Positions 7,192 to 15,578 of a stretch of 64,000 nucleotides of DNA are shown here, piece by piece. The DNA comes from Ruania rhizosphaerae (GTDB taxonomy: Bacteria > Actinomycetota > Actinomycetes > Actinomycetales > Beutenbergiaceae), in contig NZ_VSMB01000017.1 of assembly GCF_009805705.1 (NCBI RefSeq), positions 1 to 64,000 of the forward strand, written 5' to 3'. Each line of letters starts with the position of its first letter. Position 1 is the first letter of the stretch. A model generated the notes under the pieces. It ran no database searches, was not told the DNA's origin, and saw nothing but the letters and a program-made list of their open reading frames with translations. The position numbers and the translations under genes were made by a program.

Positions 7192-7971
7192 ATGACCGAC
7201 ACCTCATCCGCCCTCTGGCTCTCCGCACACCCCACCGACCGGTCCCTCAACGGCGCCCTCCGCGCCGCGGGCGTGGCGCACCTGAGCCGGGACCACGCCG
7301 TCGCCACCTCCGACCTGTACGCCATGGGTTGGCAGGCCGCTCTCACCGAGGACGACCTCGGAGGCGTGGGTGGTGACCAGACCTTCGGCACCCGCACGCG
7401 GGAGGCGCATCTGGCTGGCACCCTCGCTCCGGACATCCGGGCCGAGCAGACCAAGCTGCGGGAATCCGACCTTCTGGTGCTGCAGTTCCCTCTCTGGTGG
7501 GGCGGGATGCCGGCGATTCTCAAGGGCTGGTTCGACCGGGTGTTCGTGAACGGGTTCGCGTTCAACGTCACCAACGCGGCCGGTCGCACGTTGAAGTACG
7601 GCGAAGGCGGTCTGGAGGGGAAACGAGCACTCGTCGTGGTCACCGCCGGGGACCGTGAGCCGTCGTTCGCCGCTGGGGGAGTGAACGGGCATCTCGAGGC
7701 ACTGCTGTTTCCGTTGCTGCACGGCATCCTCTGGTACACGGGTATCCAGCCGCTGCGCCCACACCTGATCGCCGCGACCGACCGGCGCGAGTTCGCAGGG
7801 CTCAACCATGAGCGTGAGCGCCTCCTGACGCGGCTGGACGGATTGCCCGCCGAGGAACCGATCGATTACCGCACGTTGCGCCATGGTGGCTACGACCGGG
7901 ACCAGCGCCTGGTCACCGACGCCGCACCGCTGGACCTGGGGATCCACGAGTGCGTCGCCGTCCCGGCCTGA
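7192..7971 (+). CDS. Flavodoxin-fold NAD(P)H oxidoreductase (quinone-reductase type)
   Basis: A 259-residue member of the flavodoxin-like-2/NQO1-KefF family. The N-terminal strand-loop reads LWLSAHPTDRSLNGAL, the FMN/FAD phosphate region; QFPLWWGGMPAILKGWFDRVF in the middle is the family's flavin/nicotinamide motif. It should reduce quinones or nitro-compounds with two electrons. The ATG at 7192 is chosen because GGAG lies three to four bases upstream and an earlier in-frame ATG (7138) would add 18 residues of non-family sequence. It is divergent from the HxlR gene, its likely regulator. Confidence 0.9.
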   Translation: MTDTSSALWLSAHPTDRSLNGALRAAGVAHLSRDHAVATSDLYAMGWQAALTEDDLGGVGGDQTFGTRTREAHLAGTLAPDIRAEQTKLRESDLLVLQFPLWWGGMPAILKGWFDRVFVNGFAFNVTNAAGRTLKYGEGGLEGKRALVVVTAGDREPSFAAGGVNGHLEALLFPLLHGILWYTGIQPLRPHLIAATDRREFAGLNHERERLLTRLDGLPAEEPIDYRTLRHGGYDRDQRLVTDAAPLDLGIHECVAVPA

Positions 7972-7992
7972 CGGTGCGGCCCGCCGTCTCGG

Positions 7993-8047
7993 TAGGCGCC
8001 ATGGTCCGTCGCTTCCACTGCGGGTTGGCGACGGATGGTGGCGCCTA
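7993..8047 (+). terminator. Long imperfect hairpin after oxidoreductase gene
   Basis: TAGGCGCCATGGTCCGTCG (7993-8011) and its near complement (8029-8047) form a stem of seven plus nine base pairs around a three-base mismatch, with a 17-nt loop. It begins 21 bp after the oxidoreductase stop. There is no T-run, but GC-rich hairpins without U-tracts are common terminators in actinobacteria. Confidence 0.55.
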
Positions 8048-8183
8048 GGACGCGGGGGTCTGTCAGGTGGGTGCCATCCTCTGTCGGTTCCGGGACCACA
8101 TACCGACGATGGGTGGCACCTCGCGGTGGGAGGGGGCACCCGGCATGATGGGAGCGAGGAGTCCCGACGGCGAGGAGCAAGCG

Positions 8184-9008
8184 ATGAACGAGAAGGTCGC
8201 CCTGGTCACCGGGGCTTCGTCCGGGATCGGGGAGGTGGTGGCTCGCCGCCTCGCTGAGCAGGGCTACGTCACCTACGGCGCCGCCCGCCGCACCGACAGG
8301 ATGAAGCCGCTGGCCGCCGTCGGTATCCGCACCCTGAGCCTGGACGTGACGGACGAGGACTCCACAAGGGACGCCGTCGGGCAGATCCTGGCCGAGACCG
8401 GGCGCTTGGACGTCCTCGTGAACAACGCCGGCTACGGCTCCTACGGGGCGATCGAGGACGTGCCGATCGACGAAGCCCGGCAGCAGTTCGAGGTGAACGT
8501 GTTCGGTGCGATGCGGCTGGCCCAGCTGGTGGCGCCGACGATGCGGGAGCAGCGGTCGGGCCGGATCGTCAATATCTCCTCGATGGGTGGTGAGATCTAC
8601 ACCCCGCTCGGCGGCTGGTACCACGGAACGAAGTTCGCCCTCGAAGGCCTCAGTGACTGTCTGCGCCTGGAGCTCGCTCCGTTCGGGGTGGACGTGGTGG
8701 TGATCCAGCCTGGCGGGATCCGCTCCGAGTGGGGCACCATCGCGGCCGAGAATGTCGTTCGCACCTCCGGGTCGGGACCCTATAGGAGGCAGGCGAGCGC
8801 CGTGGCGGGGATGCTCGCTGCGAGCGGGGAGCGGGACTCGTCCCCGGACGTGGTGGCTGACGCCGTCGAGCGGGCCGTCACGGCCACCAGGCCGCGCACG
8901 AGATACGCCATCGGTTTCGGGGCCAAGCCCTTGATCGGGCTGCGACGGGTGCTGCCGGACCGGGCGTTCGATGCGCTCATGCGGCGGATGGCCACCATGG
9001 TCGGGTAG
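8184..9008 (+). CDS. Short-chain dehydrogenase/reductase
   Basis: This 274-residue classical SDR has the nucleotide-binding motif TGASSGIG near residues 9-16, the NNAG motif near 84, the active-site serine in ISS and the Y-X3-K pair in YHGTK near 150. It oxidises or reduces an unidentified carbonyl/alcohol with NAD(P). The ATG at 8184 is preceded by GAGGAG six bases upstream; longer in-frame starts lack a ribosome site. It stands alone, separated from the upstream oxidoreductase by a strong hairpin. Confidence 0.93.
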   Translation: MNEKVALVTGASSGIGEVVARRLAEQGYVTYGAARRTDRMKPLAAVGIRTLSLDVTDEDSTRDAVGQILAETGRLDVLVNNAGYGSYGAIEDVPIDEARQQFEVNVFGAMRLAQLVAPTMREQRSGRIVNISSMGGEIYTPLGGWYHGTKFALEGLSDCLRLELAPFGVDVVVIQPGGIRSEWGTIAAENVVRTSGSGPYRRQASAVAGMLAASGERDSSPDVVADAVERAVTATRPRTRYAIGFGAKPLIGLRRVLPDRAFDALMRRMATMVG

Positions 9009-9053
9009 GAGGACCTGCGCCGGAGATTGCCCGAACCGTTCCGCAAGGGTGAC

Positions 9054-10037
9054 TCACTCAGGGCCGGCGAACGGGAAGGGCGCGGCAGGCTCGAAGAGCG
9101 CTGACGCGTCGCCGCCCTGTGCCGGCGGCAGGCCCCCGGTGAGGTCGAGTTTCTGCGGTGACGCCGACTCGGAGAAGTCGAGGTCGCTCAGGTCGACCCA
9201 GATGACACTGGGCCAGAGCACCGAGTCGAAGTAGTACCGGCCATCCTTGTGGTCGGCCACGGTGCGCCACCGCGTGGAGGAGATGTTCGGCTGGCCCGGT
9301 GTGGTGATTCCGTACGGCACCGAAGCGTTGCGGATCACGCCGAACACGGCGGCCGTCGCAATGGTTCGGTCCTCAACCTGAGGGACGGCGTTGACGTAGA
9401 AGCTCGCCCGTACATACCGGTCGGCGGCACGATTGGTCCCGGGCATCATCACGGTGCCACCGATCTCGTCCCAGTAGCTGTTGATCGCGAGCTGCTGCGC
9501 ATAGGGCGGCGAGTTCGTCATCACCTGGTAGGACCGATCATGGTGGACCGTGAGCTCACCGTCGAGGTATTCGAAGATGGCGCTGTCGCCGCTCGAATCG
9601 GACAGGGCGAGGTGCATCGTGGCGTCCCGCTCCTGACCCGGCACGGTGGAGGTGGCGACGGTGAAGGTCTCGGCGGAGAGTTCCCTGACCGCCTCGGCGA
9701 CGGTCGCGAAGTTGTCGAGGGCGTACTGTGCCCATGCCGCGATCGAGAGTGTGGGCCGGCGTTCGTGCGGATCCGGGTACCTCGACTCAACCAGCCACAG
9801 AGCATTGGCGACGAGTCCCTTCTCGTTCATGCCATCGGCGGTTGCCAGCTCGTAGGCACTGGAGACGACACTGCCGTAGCGAGAGGTCCAGGTGATCGAG
9901 TGGGGGCCGGCGGCGCCATCGCGCTTCATCCCCCGGGGGAACAGCCAGATGTTGGTGCCCAGGTCCACGTTCCAGTCCATCGACCGCGCCGTGATGACGC
10001 GGTCACCTTCACCCAGGTAGACAACTCTCGTGCACAT
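9054..10037 (-). CDS. Ntn linear-amide hydrolase (choloylglycine/penicillin V acylase type)
   Basis: The true start is ATG at 10037, giving 327 residues beginning MCTR. Removal of Met exposes Cys2, the catalytic nucleophile of N-terminal-nucleophile choloylglycine-hydrolase-family enzymes. Further family marks are RSMDW near residue 20, the NEKGL motif in DGMNEKGLVANAL, and TNSPPY. Members cleave bile-salt amides, penicillin V or acyl-homoserine lactones; the substrate is not predictable. Minus-strand GGAAGGATC lies just before the start. No signal peptide is present. It is divergent from the LPXTG surface-protein gene, with 169 bp between. Confidence 0.92.
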   Translation of the reverse strand: MCTRVVYLGEGDRVITARSMDWNVDLGTNIWLFPRGMKRDGAAGPHSITWTSRYGSVVSSAYELATADGMNEKGLVANALWLVESRYPDPHERRPTLSIAAWAQYALDNFATVAEAVRELSAETFTVATSTVPGQERDATMHLALSDSSGDSAIFEYLDGELTVHHDRSYQVMTNSPPYAQQLAINSYWDEIGGTVMMPGTNRAADRYVRASFYVNAVPQVEDRTIATAAVFGVIRNASVPYGITTPGQPNISSTRWRTVADHKDGRYYFDSVLWPSVIWVDLSDLDFSESASPQKLDLTGGLPPAQGGDASALFEPAAPFPFAGPE

Positions 10038-10206
10038 CACGGGATCCTTCCGGTTGATGCGGGCGCAGGGCGCCAATGCTGTGCCCCCGACGGCATCCAG
10101 TCTTGCGCCACCGTGCGCCTCGATCAAGCCCAACGAGGACGTCGCATGCAGGGTGCGCTTCGGCCGAGGGCTAGAAGTTCGTCGACTCGTGCGCGAGGAT
10201 GCAGAG

Positions 10207-11652
10207 ATGCTGCACAAGCCGCGTACCCGCATGACGATGGCCGGAGGGCTCCTCGCTGCTGTTGGTGCCACCCTCCTGGTGGCCCAATCCGCTGTGGCCG
10301 CGCCAGGCGACACCATCGGACCGCTGAACCCGGTGACCTATCCGCTCGGGCAGTCGACGTCCGAGCGCCCCGCGAACAGTAATTTCCTGGTGTTCGTCGA
10401 AGGGGATGTGCAGCTGAACGCCGATGAAGCCGAAGGAACGATGGCTCTCGGTGGGGATCTGTTGTTCGCGTCCTCGTACAACGTCATGAGCCCACGTGAG
10501 ACCTTCACGGCGCCTGGCGACACTGTTCCGGTGGCCCTGTTCGTCGGCGGCGGAGTGGACTGGTCCGGCGGGCCCCAGGTGCTCTCGGTGCTCGGCGGTG
10601 GGTACGTGAAGATCGCTGACACCAGCACCTACGACGCCTTCAACACCGACTCGAACGGGGCGAACGTGAACGCCCGCGTCGTTCCGCCCGGGGCAAGCTA
10701 TGAATCGAGCCCGCCACGTATCGATCTCACCTCGCCGCAGTCGCCGGCCTCCATCAGCGCTCCCGTCTCGGCGGACCTGGTCGACATCGAGACCGCGTTC
10801 GAGCATTACCGGCCGACATCGACGTTGCTCGGTCAGTGCGCTCCCACCGTGCAACTGCTGAACCGCGACGACGGCTCCCCAGTCGCGTCCCCCCTCGCCC
10901 CTGGGGCTAACGTGCGCCTGCCGATCGAATCCGACCAGACCAACGTCCTGAACATCACCACCGATGACCTGGCGAACATCGCGGAGATCAGCTTTCCGGA
11001 CCCGCCCACCGCATCCTCACCGCTCCTGGTGAACGTCGTCGGCGCCTCGTTCGCGGGCGCGTTCCCGAACCAGGCCGGAGTCGGAGAGGCGGATGCGCCG
11101 TCGATCCTCTACAACTTCGTCGACGCGACCTCCGTCGTCGTCAATGGGGGCGACAGCGTGAACGGGACGATCTACGCGCCCCACGCCGTGCTCAACTGGC
11201 AGGTCACTCAGAACATCGCCGGGAACGTGATCGCCGCATCGTTCATCCATGGCATCCCGACTCAGGCTCCGCCGGGGGTGCCGCGCGAAGTGCATGACTT
11301 CCCGTTCGCCGCTGAGTTGACCTGCCGTGAGGCAGGTGCCACGCCCACGCCGACCCCCACCGTCACCGCCACCCCAACGCCCACGCCGACCCCCACCCCA
11401 ACGCCCACGCCGACCCCGACCCCCACTCCCACCCCGACCTCGGTACCCAGCCCCACCCCTGGGCCCTCGGCATCCCCTGGGCCGGTGGAGCCATCCGAGC
11501 CCGGAGGGGGCGACGGCCCCGGCACCCTGCCAGACACGGGCGGACCGATCGATGGGGTGACCGCGTCAACGGTCGGCCTCACGCTGCTCGCCGGCGGCTT
11601 GGTGCTCGTGGCTGCGGCTCAATTGCGGACGCGGCGCCGCGATCGGGTGTGA
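10207..11652 (+). CDS. Choice-of-anchor A surface protein with LPXTG sorting signal
   Basis: A 481-residue secreted protein. Residues 1-32 are a signal peptide (basic start, hydrophobic core, AVAA cleavage region). A choice-of-anchor A domain follows, to about residue 375 (FLVFVEGDVQLNADEAEGTMALGGDL and later GTIYAPHAVLNW are typical). A Thr-Pro repeat linker then spans the wall, and the end carries LPDTG (441-445), a hydrophobic helix and RTRRRD, a sortase anchor. GAGG at 10195-10198 supports the ATG at 10207. Its function is probably adhesive or structural; no ligand can be named. The last 34 bases overlap the convergent GH13 gene. Confidence 0.93.
   Translation: MLHKPRTRMTMAGGLLAAVGATLLVAQSAVAAPGDTIGPLNPVTYPLGQSTSERPANSNFLVFVEGDVQLNADEAEGTMALGGDLLFASSYNVMSPRETFTAPGDTVPVALFVGGGVDWSGGPQVLSVLGGGYVKIADTSTYDAFNTDSNGANVNARVVPPGASYESSPPRIDLTSPQSPASISAPVSADLVDIETAFEHYRPTSTLLGQCAPTVQLLNRDDGSPVASPLAPGANVRLPIESDQTNVLNITTDDLANIAEISFPDPPTASSPLLVNVVGASFAGAFPNQAGVGEADAPSILYNFVDATSVVVNGGDSVNGTIYAPHAVLNWQVTQNIAGNVIAASFIHGIPTQAPPGVPREVHDFPFAAELTCREAGATPTPTPTVTATPTPTPTPTPTPTPTPTPTPTPTSVPSPTPGPSASPGPVEPSEPGGGDGPGTLPDTGGPIDGVTASTVGLTLLAGGLVLVAAAQLRTRRRDRV
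11340..11455 (+). repeat. Thr-Pro coding microrepeat
   Basis: A tract of tandem ACGCCC/ACCCCC-type hexamers encodes about 18 Thr-Pro dipeptides in the surface protein's cell-wall-spanning linker. It is low-complexity DNA prone to length change by slippage; linker length may therefore vary between strains. Confidence 0.85.
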
Positions 11653-12956
11653 GGCGCCGCCACCCCCTTCGTCGAGGCAGCCGTCTCGGTGACCGCCCAC
11701 CCGTGCGGGCCGACCACCAGCTCCTCGCCATCCAGCCCGGCGTCGTGGCCGGCGAGGACGGTGCCCGCACCGGGGGTGCGTACCTCGCTGTCGCCGATAT
11801 TCAGACATACGATCAGCGCCTGGTCCGGGCCGGCCACCTCTAGGGCGATCGTGTCATTCCCGACGGCGACCGTCCGGCTTCGCGCGGTGTGTAGCCAGGG
11901 GTGCCGCCTGCGTAGGCCGATGAGCTCCTGGTGCAGGGTGAAGACCTCCGGCTTCGCGCCGTCGATCTCGTCGCGGCTGGCGCCGAAAGCGGGCCGGATG
12001 GCATCGTCCCCACCGAACCGCTCCTCCTTGACCGCCTGGAGGCCCAGCTCATCGCCGTAGTACACCGAGGGGGTCCCTCCGAGGGTGAACAGCAGGGCGA
12101 TCGCATGCGGGAGGTGACGCGCGTCCTCGACCTGGCTGGCGATCCGCGTGACGTCATGGTTGCCCACGAACGTGTAGGGCACGAAGGCGTCCAGGAAGGC
12201 GTTGTGCCGGCCGAGTGCGTGGTCGAGCTCGTGGAAGTTGCGGTCGGCGATGGAGTGCCAGATGCCTTGCCACAACTCGTACTGGGTGACGGCATCCAGG
12301 CCGCCGTCGCGGGTGAATGCGACGTAGTCGCCGTGCAGTACCTCACCCATCACGTAGACCTGCGGGTGGCGCTCGCGGACGGCGGGTAGCACCGTGGTCC
12401 AGAACTCCACCGGGACGCTGTAGGCGGCATCGAGACGCCACGCATCCACACCTCTGTCACACCAATAGGTCATGACATCAGTGACCAACGTGGCCACCTC
12501 GGGTGCGCCATGGTTCACCGTGATCAAGCCGCCGTGCCCCTCGAAGGTGACCGGTCCGCCGTCGGGGTTCTGCGCGAACAGGTGCGCCTCGGGGGAGGCG
12601 GGGTCCTCGCGGGCGGCGAGCAATGCCGGGAACTCGGGGCCGACATGATTGAACACGCCGTCGAGCATCACCTGGATTCCCCGGCTGTGGGCGGCATCGA
12701 TGAGTGCGACCAGATCGGCCTCGGTGCCCAGGCGCGGATCGATGCGGAAGTAGTCGATCGTGTCGTAGCCGTGCGTGGAGGACTCGAACACCGGTCCCAG
12801 TGCGAGCCCGTTCGCCCCCAGCTCGAGCAGGTGGTCCAGCCATCCGATCAGGGCGGGCAGCCGGGTGGCCGGAGTGCGGTCGGCGCCGGTGGTGTCCGTT
12901 CCCAGGAAGCCCAGAGGGAAGACGTGCCACCAGATGGTGTGCTCGGTGGAACTCAT
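11619..12956 (-). CDS. GH13 alpha-amylase-family glycosidase
   Basis: This 445-residue cytoplasmic enzyme has the complete GH13 signature: DGVFNHVG (region I, near 99-106), WRLDAAY with nucleophile D176, MGEV with acid/base E205, and FVGNHD with D268. There is no signal peptide, so it acts on imported or internal alpha-glucans, perhaps as a maltodextrin glucosidase or neopullulanase-like enzyme. A small C-terminal beta domain follows the barrel. The N-terminus (IWWHVFPLGF) is normal for the family. It stands alone; its promoter region contains a perfect 18-bp inverted repeat. Confidence 0.93.
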   Translation of the reverse strand: MSSTEHTIWWHVFPLGFLGTDTTGADRTPATRLPALIGWLDHLLELGANGLALGPVFESSTHGYDTIDYFRIDPRLGTEADLVALIDAAHSRGIQVMLDGVFNHVGPEFPALLAAREDPASPEAHLFAQNPDGGPVTFEGHGGLITVNHGAPEVATLVTDVMTYWCDRGVDAWRLDAAYSVPVEFWTTVLPAVRERHPQVYVMGEVLHGDYVAFTRDGGLDAVTQYELWQGIWHSIADRNFHELDHALGRHNAFLDAFVPYTFVGNHDVTRIASQVEDARHLPHAIALLFTLGGTPSVYYGDELGLQAVKEERFGGDDAIRPAFGASRDEIDGAKPEVFTLHQELIGLRRRHPWLHTARSRTVAVGNDTIALEVAGPDQALIVCLNIGDSEVRTPGAGTVLAGHDAGLDGEELVVGPHGWAVTETAASTKGVAAPHTRSRRRVRN

Positions 12957-12997
12957 ACGTCAACGTACAACGCGCCCGGGGGCGTCTGACATACCGC

Positions 12998-13047
12998 CGG
13001 CAGACTGACACACGGCTGGCCGGGGTGATCCGTGTGTCAGTCTGCCG
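12998..13047. repeat. Perfect 18-bp inverted repeat between divergent genes
   Basis: CGGCAGACTGACACACGG (12998-13015) and its exact reverse complement (13030-13047) flank a 14-bp loop. The element sits between the GH13 start (12956, minus) and the ArsR promoter (13085, plus), so it is upstream of both genes and cannot terminate either. Candidates are a large operator, a cruciform-forming element or a small mobile repeat. No coding frame uses it. Confidence 0.7.
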
Positions 13048-13072
13048 AACCTGCGTCAGCCGGTCACCGTAT

Positions 13073-13137
13073 TCAACCAAGAGGTTGACAGCGATCGAGT
13101 CCGTGCCTACGCTCGTCGTATTCAACCAATCAGTTGA
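13073..13137 (+). promoter_or_regulatory. Consensus promoter with two ArsR-type operators
   Basis: TTGACA (13085-13090) and TACGCT (13108-13113) are 17 bp apart, a strong sigma-70-type promoter. Two near-identical palindromes flank it: TCAACC-AAGA-GGTTGA (13073-13088, perfect) overlapping the -35 box, and TCAACC-AATC-AGTTGA (13122-13137, five of six) just after the start point. The next gene is an ArsR-type repressor, so autoregulation by two-site binding is the natural reading. Confidence 0.75.
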
Positions 13138-13150
13138 GGAGGCGAGTCTT

Positions 13151-13504
13151 GTGGCGGATCGGCTCTCCCACGTGTTCCAGGCACTCGCAGACGACACCCG
13201 GCGCGACATGGTCGCCCGGCTCGCCACTGGTGACGCGACGGTCGGGGAGCTCGCCGAGCCGTATGACATGAGCCTGCAGGCCGTCTCCAAGCACCTGAGG
13301 GTGCTCGAGGATGCCGGTCTGGTGAGCAGACGCAAGGAAGCGCAGAAGCGTCCTGTGCACCTGGAGGCGGAGGTGCTCGATCTGATGACCGGATGGATCG
13401 AGCGCTACCGGCGCCAGGCGGAGGAGCGGTTCCAGCGCTTGGACGCACTCTTGGCCGACATGGCCGACGACGAGAACCCACACCACGAAGGAGCAGCATC
13501 ATGA
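13151..13504 (+). CDS. ArsR-type winged-helix repressor
   Basis: The 117-residue protein has the metal-independent ArsR subgroup pattern: VFQALADDTRRDMVARL, then VGELAEPYDMSLQAVSKHLRVLEDAGLVSRR (helix-turn-helix) and a charged C-terminal helix. It lacks the cysteine metal site. The GTG start at 13151 has GAGGAGG eight bases upstream. Its stop overlaps the next gene's ATG (ATGA). ArsR-SRPBCC pairs are widespread; the SRPBCC protein is thought to bind a small hydrophobic ligand. The two palindromes upstream are its likely targets. Confidence 0.9.
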   Translation: MADRLSHVFQALADDTRRDMVARLATGDATVGELAEPYDMSLQAVSKHLRVLEDAGLVSRRKEAQKRPVHLEAEVLDLMTGWIERYRRQAEERFQRLDALLADMADDENPHHEGAAS

Positions 13505-13992
13505 GTACCACCACCCGCGAAGCGCAGATCGAGGCCGACCCCACCATCCCCGTCATCACCATCACCCGCGAGTTCGACGCCCCGCCCGAGCGCGTCTACC
13601 GCGCGTGGGCCGAGCCGGAGCTGGTGAAGCGGTGGATGGGCCCTCGGTCGGTCGAGATGGACATCGCGACATGGGATTGCCAGACCGGGGGCAGCTACCG
13701 CTACAACGCCATCCAGAACGGTGAGGTAGTGGCGCACTTCTTCGGCTGCTTCCACGACGCCATCCCGGGGGAGAAGCTCGTGCAGACCTTCGGGTTCGAG
13801 GAGATGCGTGACGCCGTCGCCCTGGAGATCATGACGTTCGAGCCGCTCGAGGGCGGCCGCACGCGGATCGTGTCCAAGTCGATCGTGGAGTCGATGGAGG
13901 CGCAGCAGGGCATGCTCGCCAGCGGTATGGAGGTCGGTATCAACGAGGGCTACGAGAAGCTCGACGAGCTGCTCGCCGAGGGCGCGGTGTGA
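13501..13992 (+). CDS. SRPBCC (AHSA1-like) protein
   Basis: 163 residues with the AHSA1/START-like opening TREFDAPPERVYRAWAEPELVKRWMGP and a later GGSYRYNA strand, typical of the SRPBCC helix-grip fold that binds small hydrophobic ligands. The biological ligand is unknown. It overlaps the ArsR gene by four bases and the following gene by four (GTGA), so the three form one translationally coupled unit. Confidence 0.9.
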   Translation: MSTTTREAQIEADPTIPVITITREFDAPPERVYRAWAEPELVKRWMGPRSVEMDIATWDCQTGGSYRYNAIQNGEVVAHFFGCFHDAIPGEKLVQTFGFEEMRDAVALEIMTFEPLEGGRTRIVSKSIVESMEAQQGMLASGMEVGINEGYEKLDELLAEGAV

Positions 13993-14537
13993 CTCCCGCA
14001 GAGGAGCATCGCCGGATCGCCGGGGTGTTCGCCGACCGGGTGCGTGGCACCCGGGACTGGGACGCCCCGGCCCCGGTGGGAGGCTGGACTGCTCGGGATG
14101 TGGTGCGTCACCTCCTCACCTGGTTCCCCGGATTCCTCAAGGCGGGGGCCGGGATCGAGCTGCCCGCCGGCGATGTGGATGCCGATCCCGTGGCTGCCTG
14201 GCAGGTACACGCCGACGGCGTGCAGGCACTGCTCGATGATCCGGCGACGGCGGAGCTCACCTTCTCCAATCCTCACACCGGGGAGCTTCCGCTCGCCCAG
14301 GCGATCGACCAGTTCTATACCGCCGACGTGTTCATGCACACCTGGGACCTGGCGCGTGCGACGGGGCAGGACGAAAGGCTGGATCCTGAGAAGTGCCGGG
14401 AGTTGCTCCGCGGGATGGAGCCGATCGAGGAGCTGATCCGCGCGAGTGGCCAGTACGGTCCGCGGGTGGACGTGCCGGAAGGCTCAGACGTACAGACGCG
14501 GTTGCTGGGGTTCATCGGGCGGGACCCGCTGGGCTGA
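13989..14537 (+). CDS. TIGR03086/DinB-like mycothiol-type protein
   Basis: A 182-residue member of the TIGR03086 family, related to mycothiol-dependent maleylpyruvate isomerase and DinB four-helix-bundle metal proteins. Marks are GGWTARDVVRHLLTWF near the N-terminus and DVFMHTWDLARATGQ near residue 115; the histidines H41 and H117 fit the expected metal ligands. The GTG start at 13989 overlaps the SRPBCC stop. It probably performs a thiol-linked transferase or detoxification reaction; substrate unknown. A short hairpin (GGTTGC to GCAACC, about 14589-14613) follows. Confidence 0.85.
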   Translation: MTPAEEHRRIAGVFADRVRGTRDWDAPAPVGGWTARDVVRHLLTWFPGFLKAGAGIELPAGDVDADPVAAWQVHADGVQALLDDPATAELTFSNPHTGELPLAQAIDQFYTADVFMHTWDLARATGQDERLDPEKCRELLRGMEPIEELIRASGQYGPRVDVPEGSDVQTRLLGFIGRDPLG

Positions 14538-14654
14538 GACCGCTACCGGTGGGTCCAGCAGGTGTGCCGGGGTCCATGCGCACGCAAGGTTGCGCTGCAC
14601 CCAGCAGTGGCAACCGTCGAGGCGACCGTGGTGTGCACGTGGGAGCATCGGGGA

Positions 14655-15578
14655 ATGTCGGAGATTCGCATCAGCGTGCAGGCCGAGCCTCGCGACCTCA
14701 ACTCCTGGCTGGCCCTGGCGCGCCGGCTGGAGGCGAGCGGATTCGAGGCGCTCCTGATGGGAGATCACCCGGGATCGGGGGCCTCGCCCTGGCCGGCGCT
14801 CGGCGCTGCCGCGGCCGTCACCTCGACGCTGCGGCTGGGGACGTGCGTGCTGCAGACGGGTGTCCGAGAACCTTTGCAGGTAGCCACGGACGCGGCGACC
14901 CTCGACGCCTTGGCGCCTGGTCGGGTGATTCTCGGCTTGGGTGCCGGGCACACGTTCCGAGAGTGGGAGGTGAGCGGCCGACGGTGGCCCTCGCCCGCCG
15001 ATCGGATCGGTCGCCTTGCCGAGTTCGTCCCGGCAGTGGCGCAGCTTCTCGACGGGGAGCATGTCACCGCGACGGGTCGATTCCTCGAGCTCGATGATGC
15101 CGTGCTCGAGGATGTGCCGGCCACCGGCAGGGTCCGGATCGCCGTCGGAGGGGCGCACCCGGAGTTGCTCCGGCTAGCGGCCCGTACTGCCGATGTGGTC
15201 GGTCTGAGCGGTCTCGGCCGCACGCTGCCGGACGGGCACCGTCACGAGGTGCGATGGAGTAAGGAGAAGCTCCGCGCGCAGCTGGCGATCGTCCAGGACG
15301 AGAGTGCGCGGACAGGGACGGCACCCGAGGTCGAGGCGCTCGTGCAGGTGGTGACAGAGACCGACGATCGCCGGGCTGTGCTGACCGAGCTCGCCGAGCG
15401 ACTCCCCGGTTCGACCGCGGACGACCTTGCCCAGGCGCCATTCCTCTTGGTGGGCACGCGTGAGGACATGGCCGCGCAGCTCAAGCGCCAAGCGCGAGAA
15501 CTGGGCATCGCGCGATACGTGGTCCGTGAATCTGCGCTGGTGACCATGGAGAAGGTCATCGCACTGCTCGATTCCTAG
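14655..15578 (+). CDS. LLM-class (luciferase-like) flavin oxidoreductase
   Basis: The 307-residue protein has the luciferase-like TIM-barrel pattern: LARRLEASGFEALLMGDHP, LGTCVLQTG, then DALAPGRVILGLGAGH, the classic LLM motif. Actinobacterial members usually use F420 or FMN. The ATG at 14655 aligns with the family's start; upstream in-frame sequence does not. The ribosome site is weak (GGGGA directly before). The last four bases overlap the convergent phosphotransferase gene. Confidence 0.88.
   Translation: MSEIRISVQAEPRDLNSWLALARRLEASGFEALLMGDHPGSGASPWPALGAAAAVTSTLRLGTCVLQTGVREPLQVATDAATLDALAPGRVILGLGAGHTFREWEVSGRRWPSPADRIGRLAEFVPAVAQLLDGEHVTATGRFLELDDAVLEDVPATGRVRIAVGGAHPELLRLAARTADVVGLSGLGRTLPDGHRHEVRWSKEKLRAQLAIVQDESARTGTAPEVEALVQVVTETDDRRAVLTELAERLPGSTADDLAQAPFLLVGTREDMAAQLKRQARELGIARYVVRESALVTMEKVIALLDS

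Noticed and set aside
11340-11455. Short regular repeats resembling an array
   Set aside because: They are codons for a Thr-Pro linker within the LPXTG protein, with no spacers, so not CRISPR.
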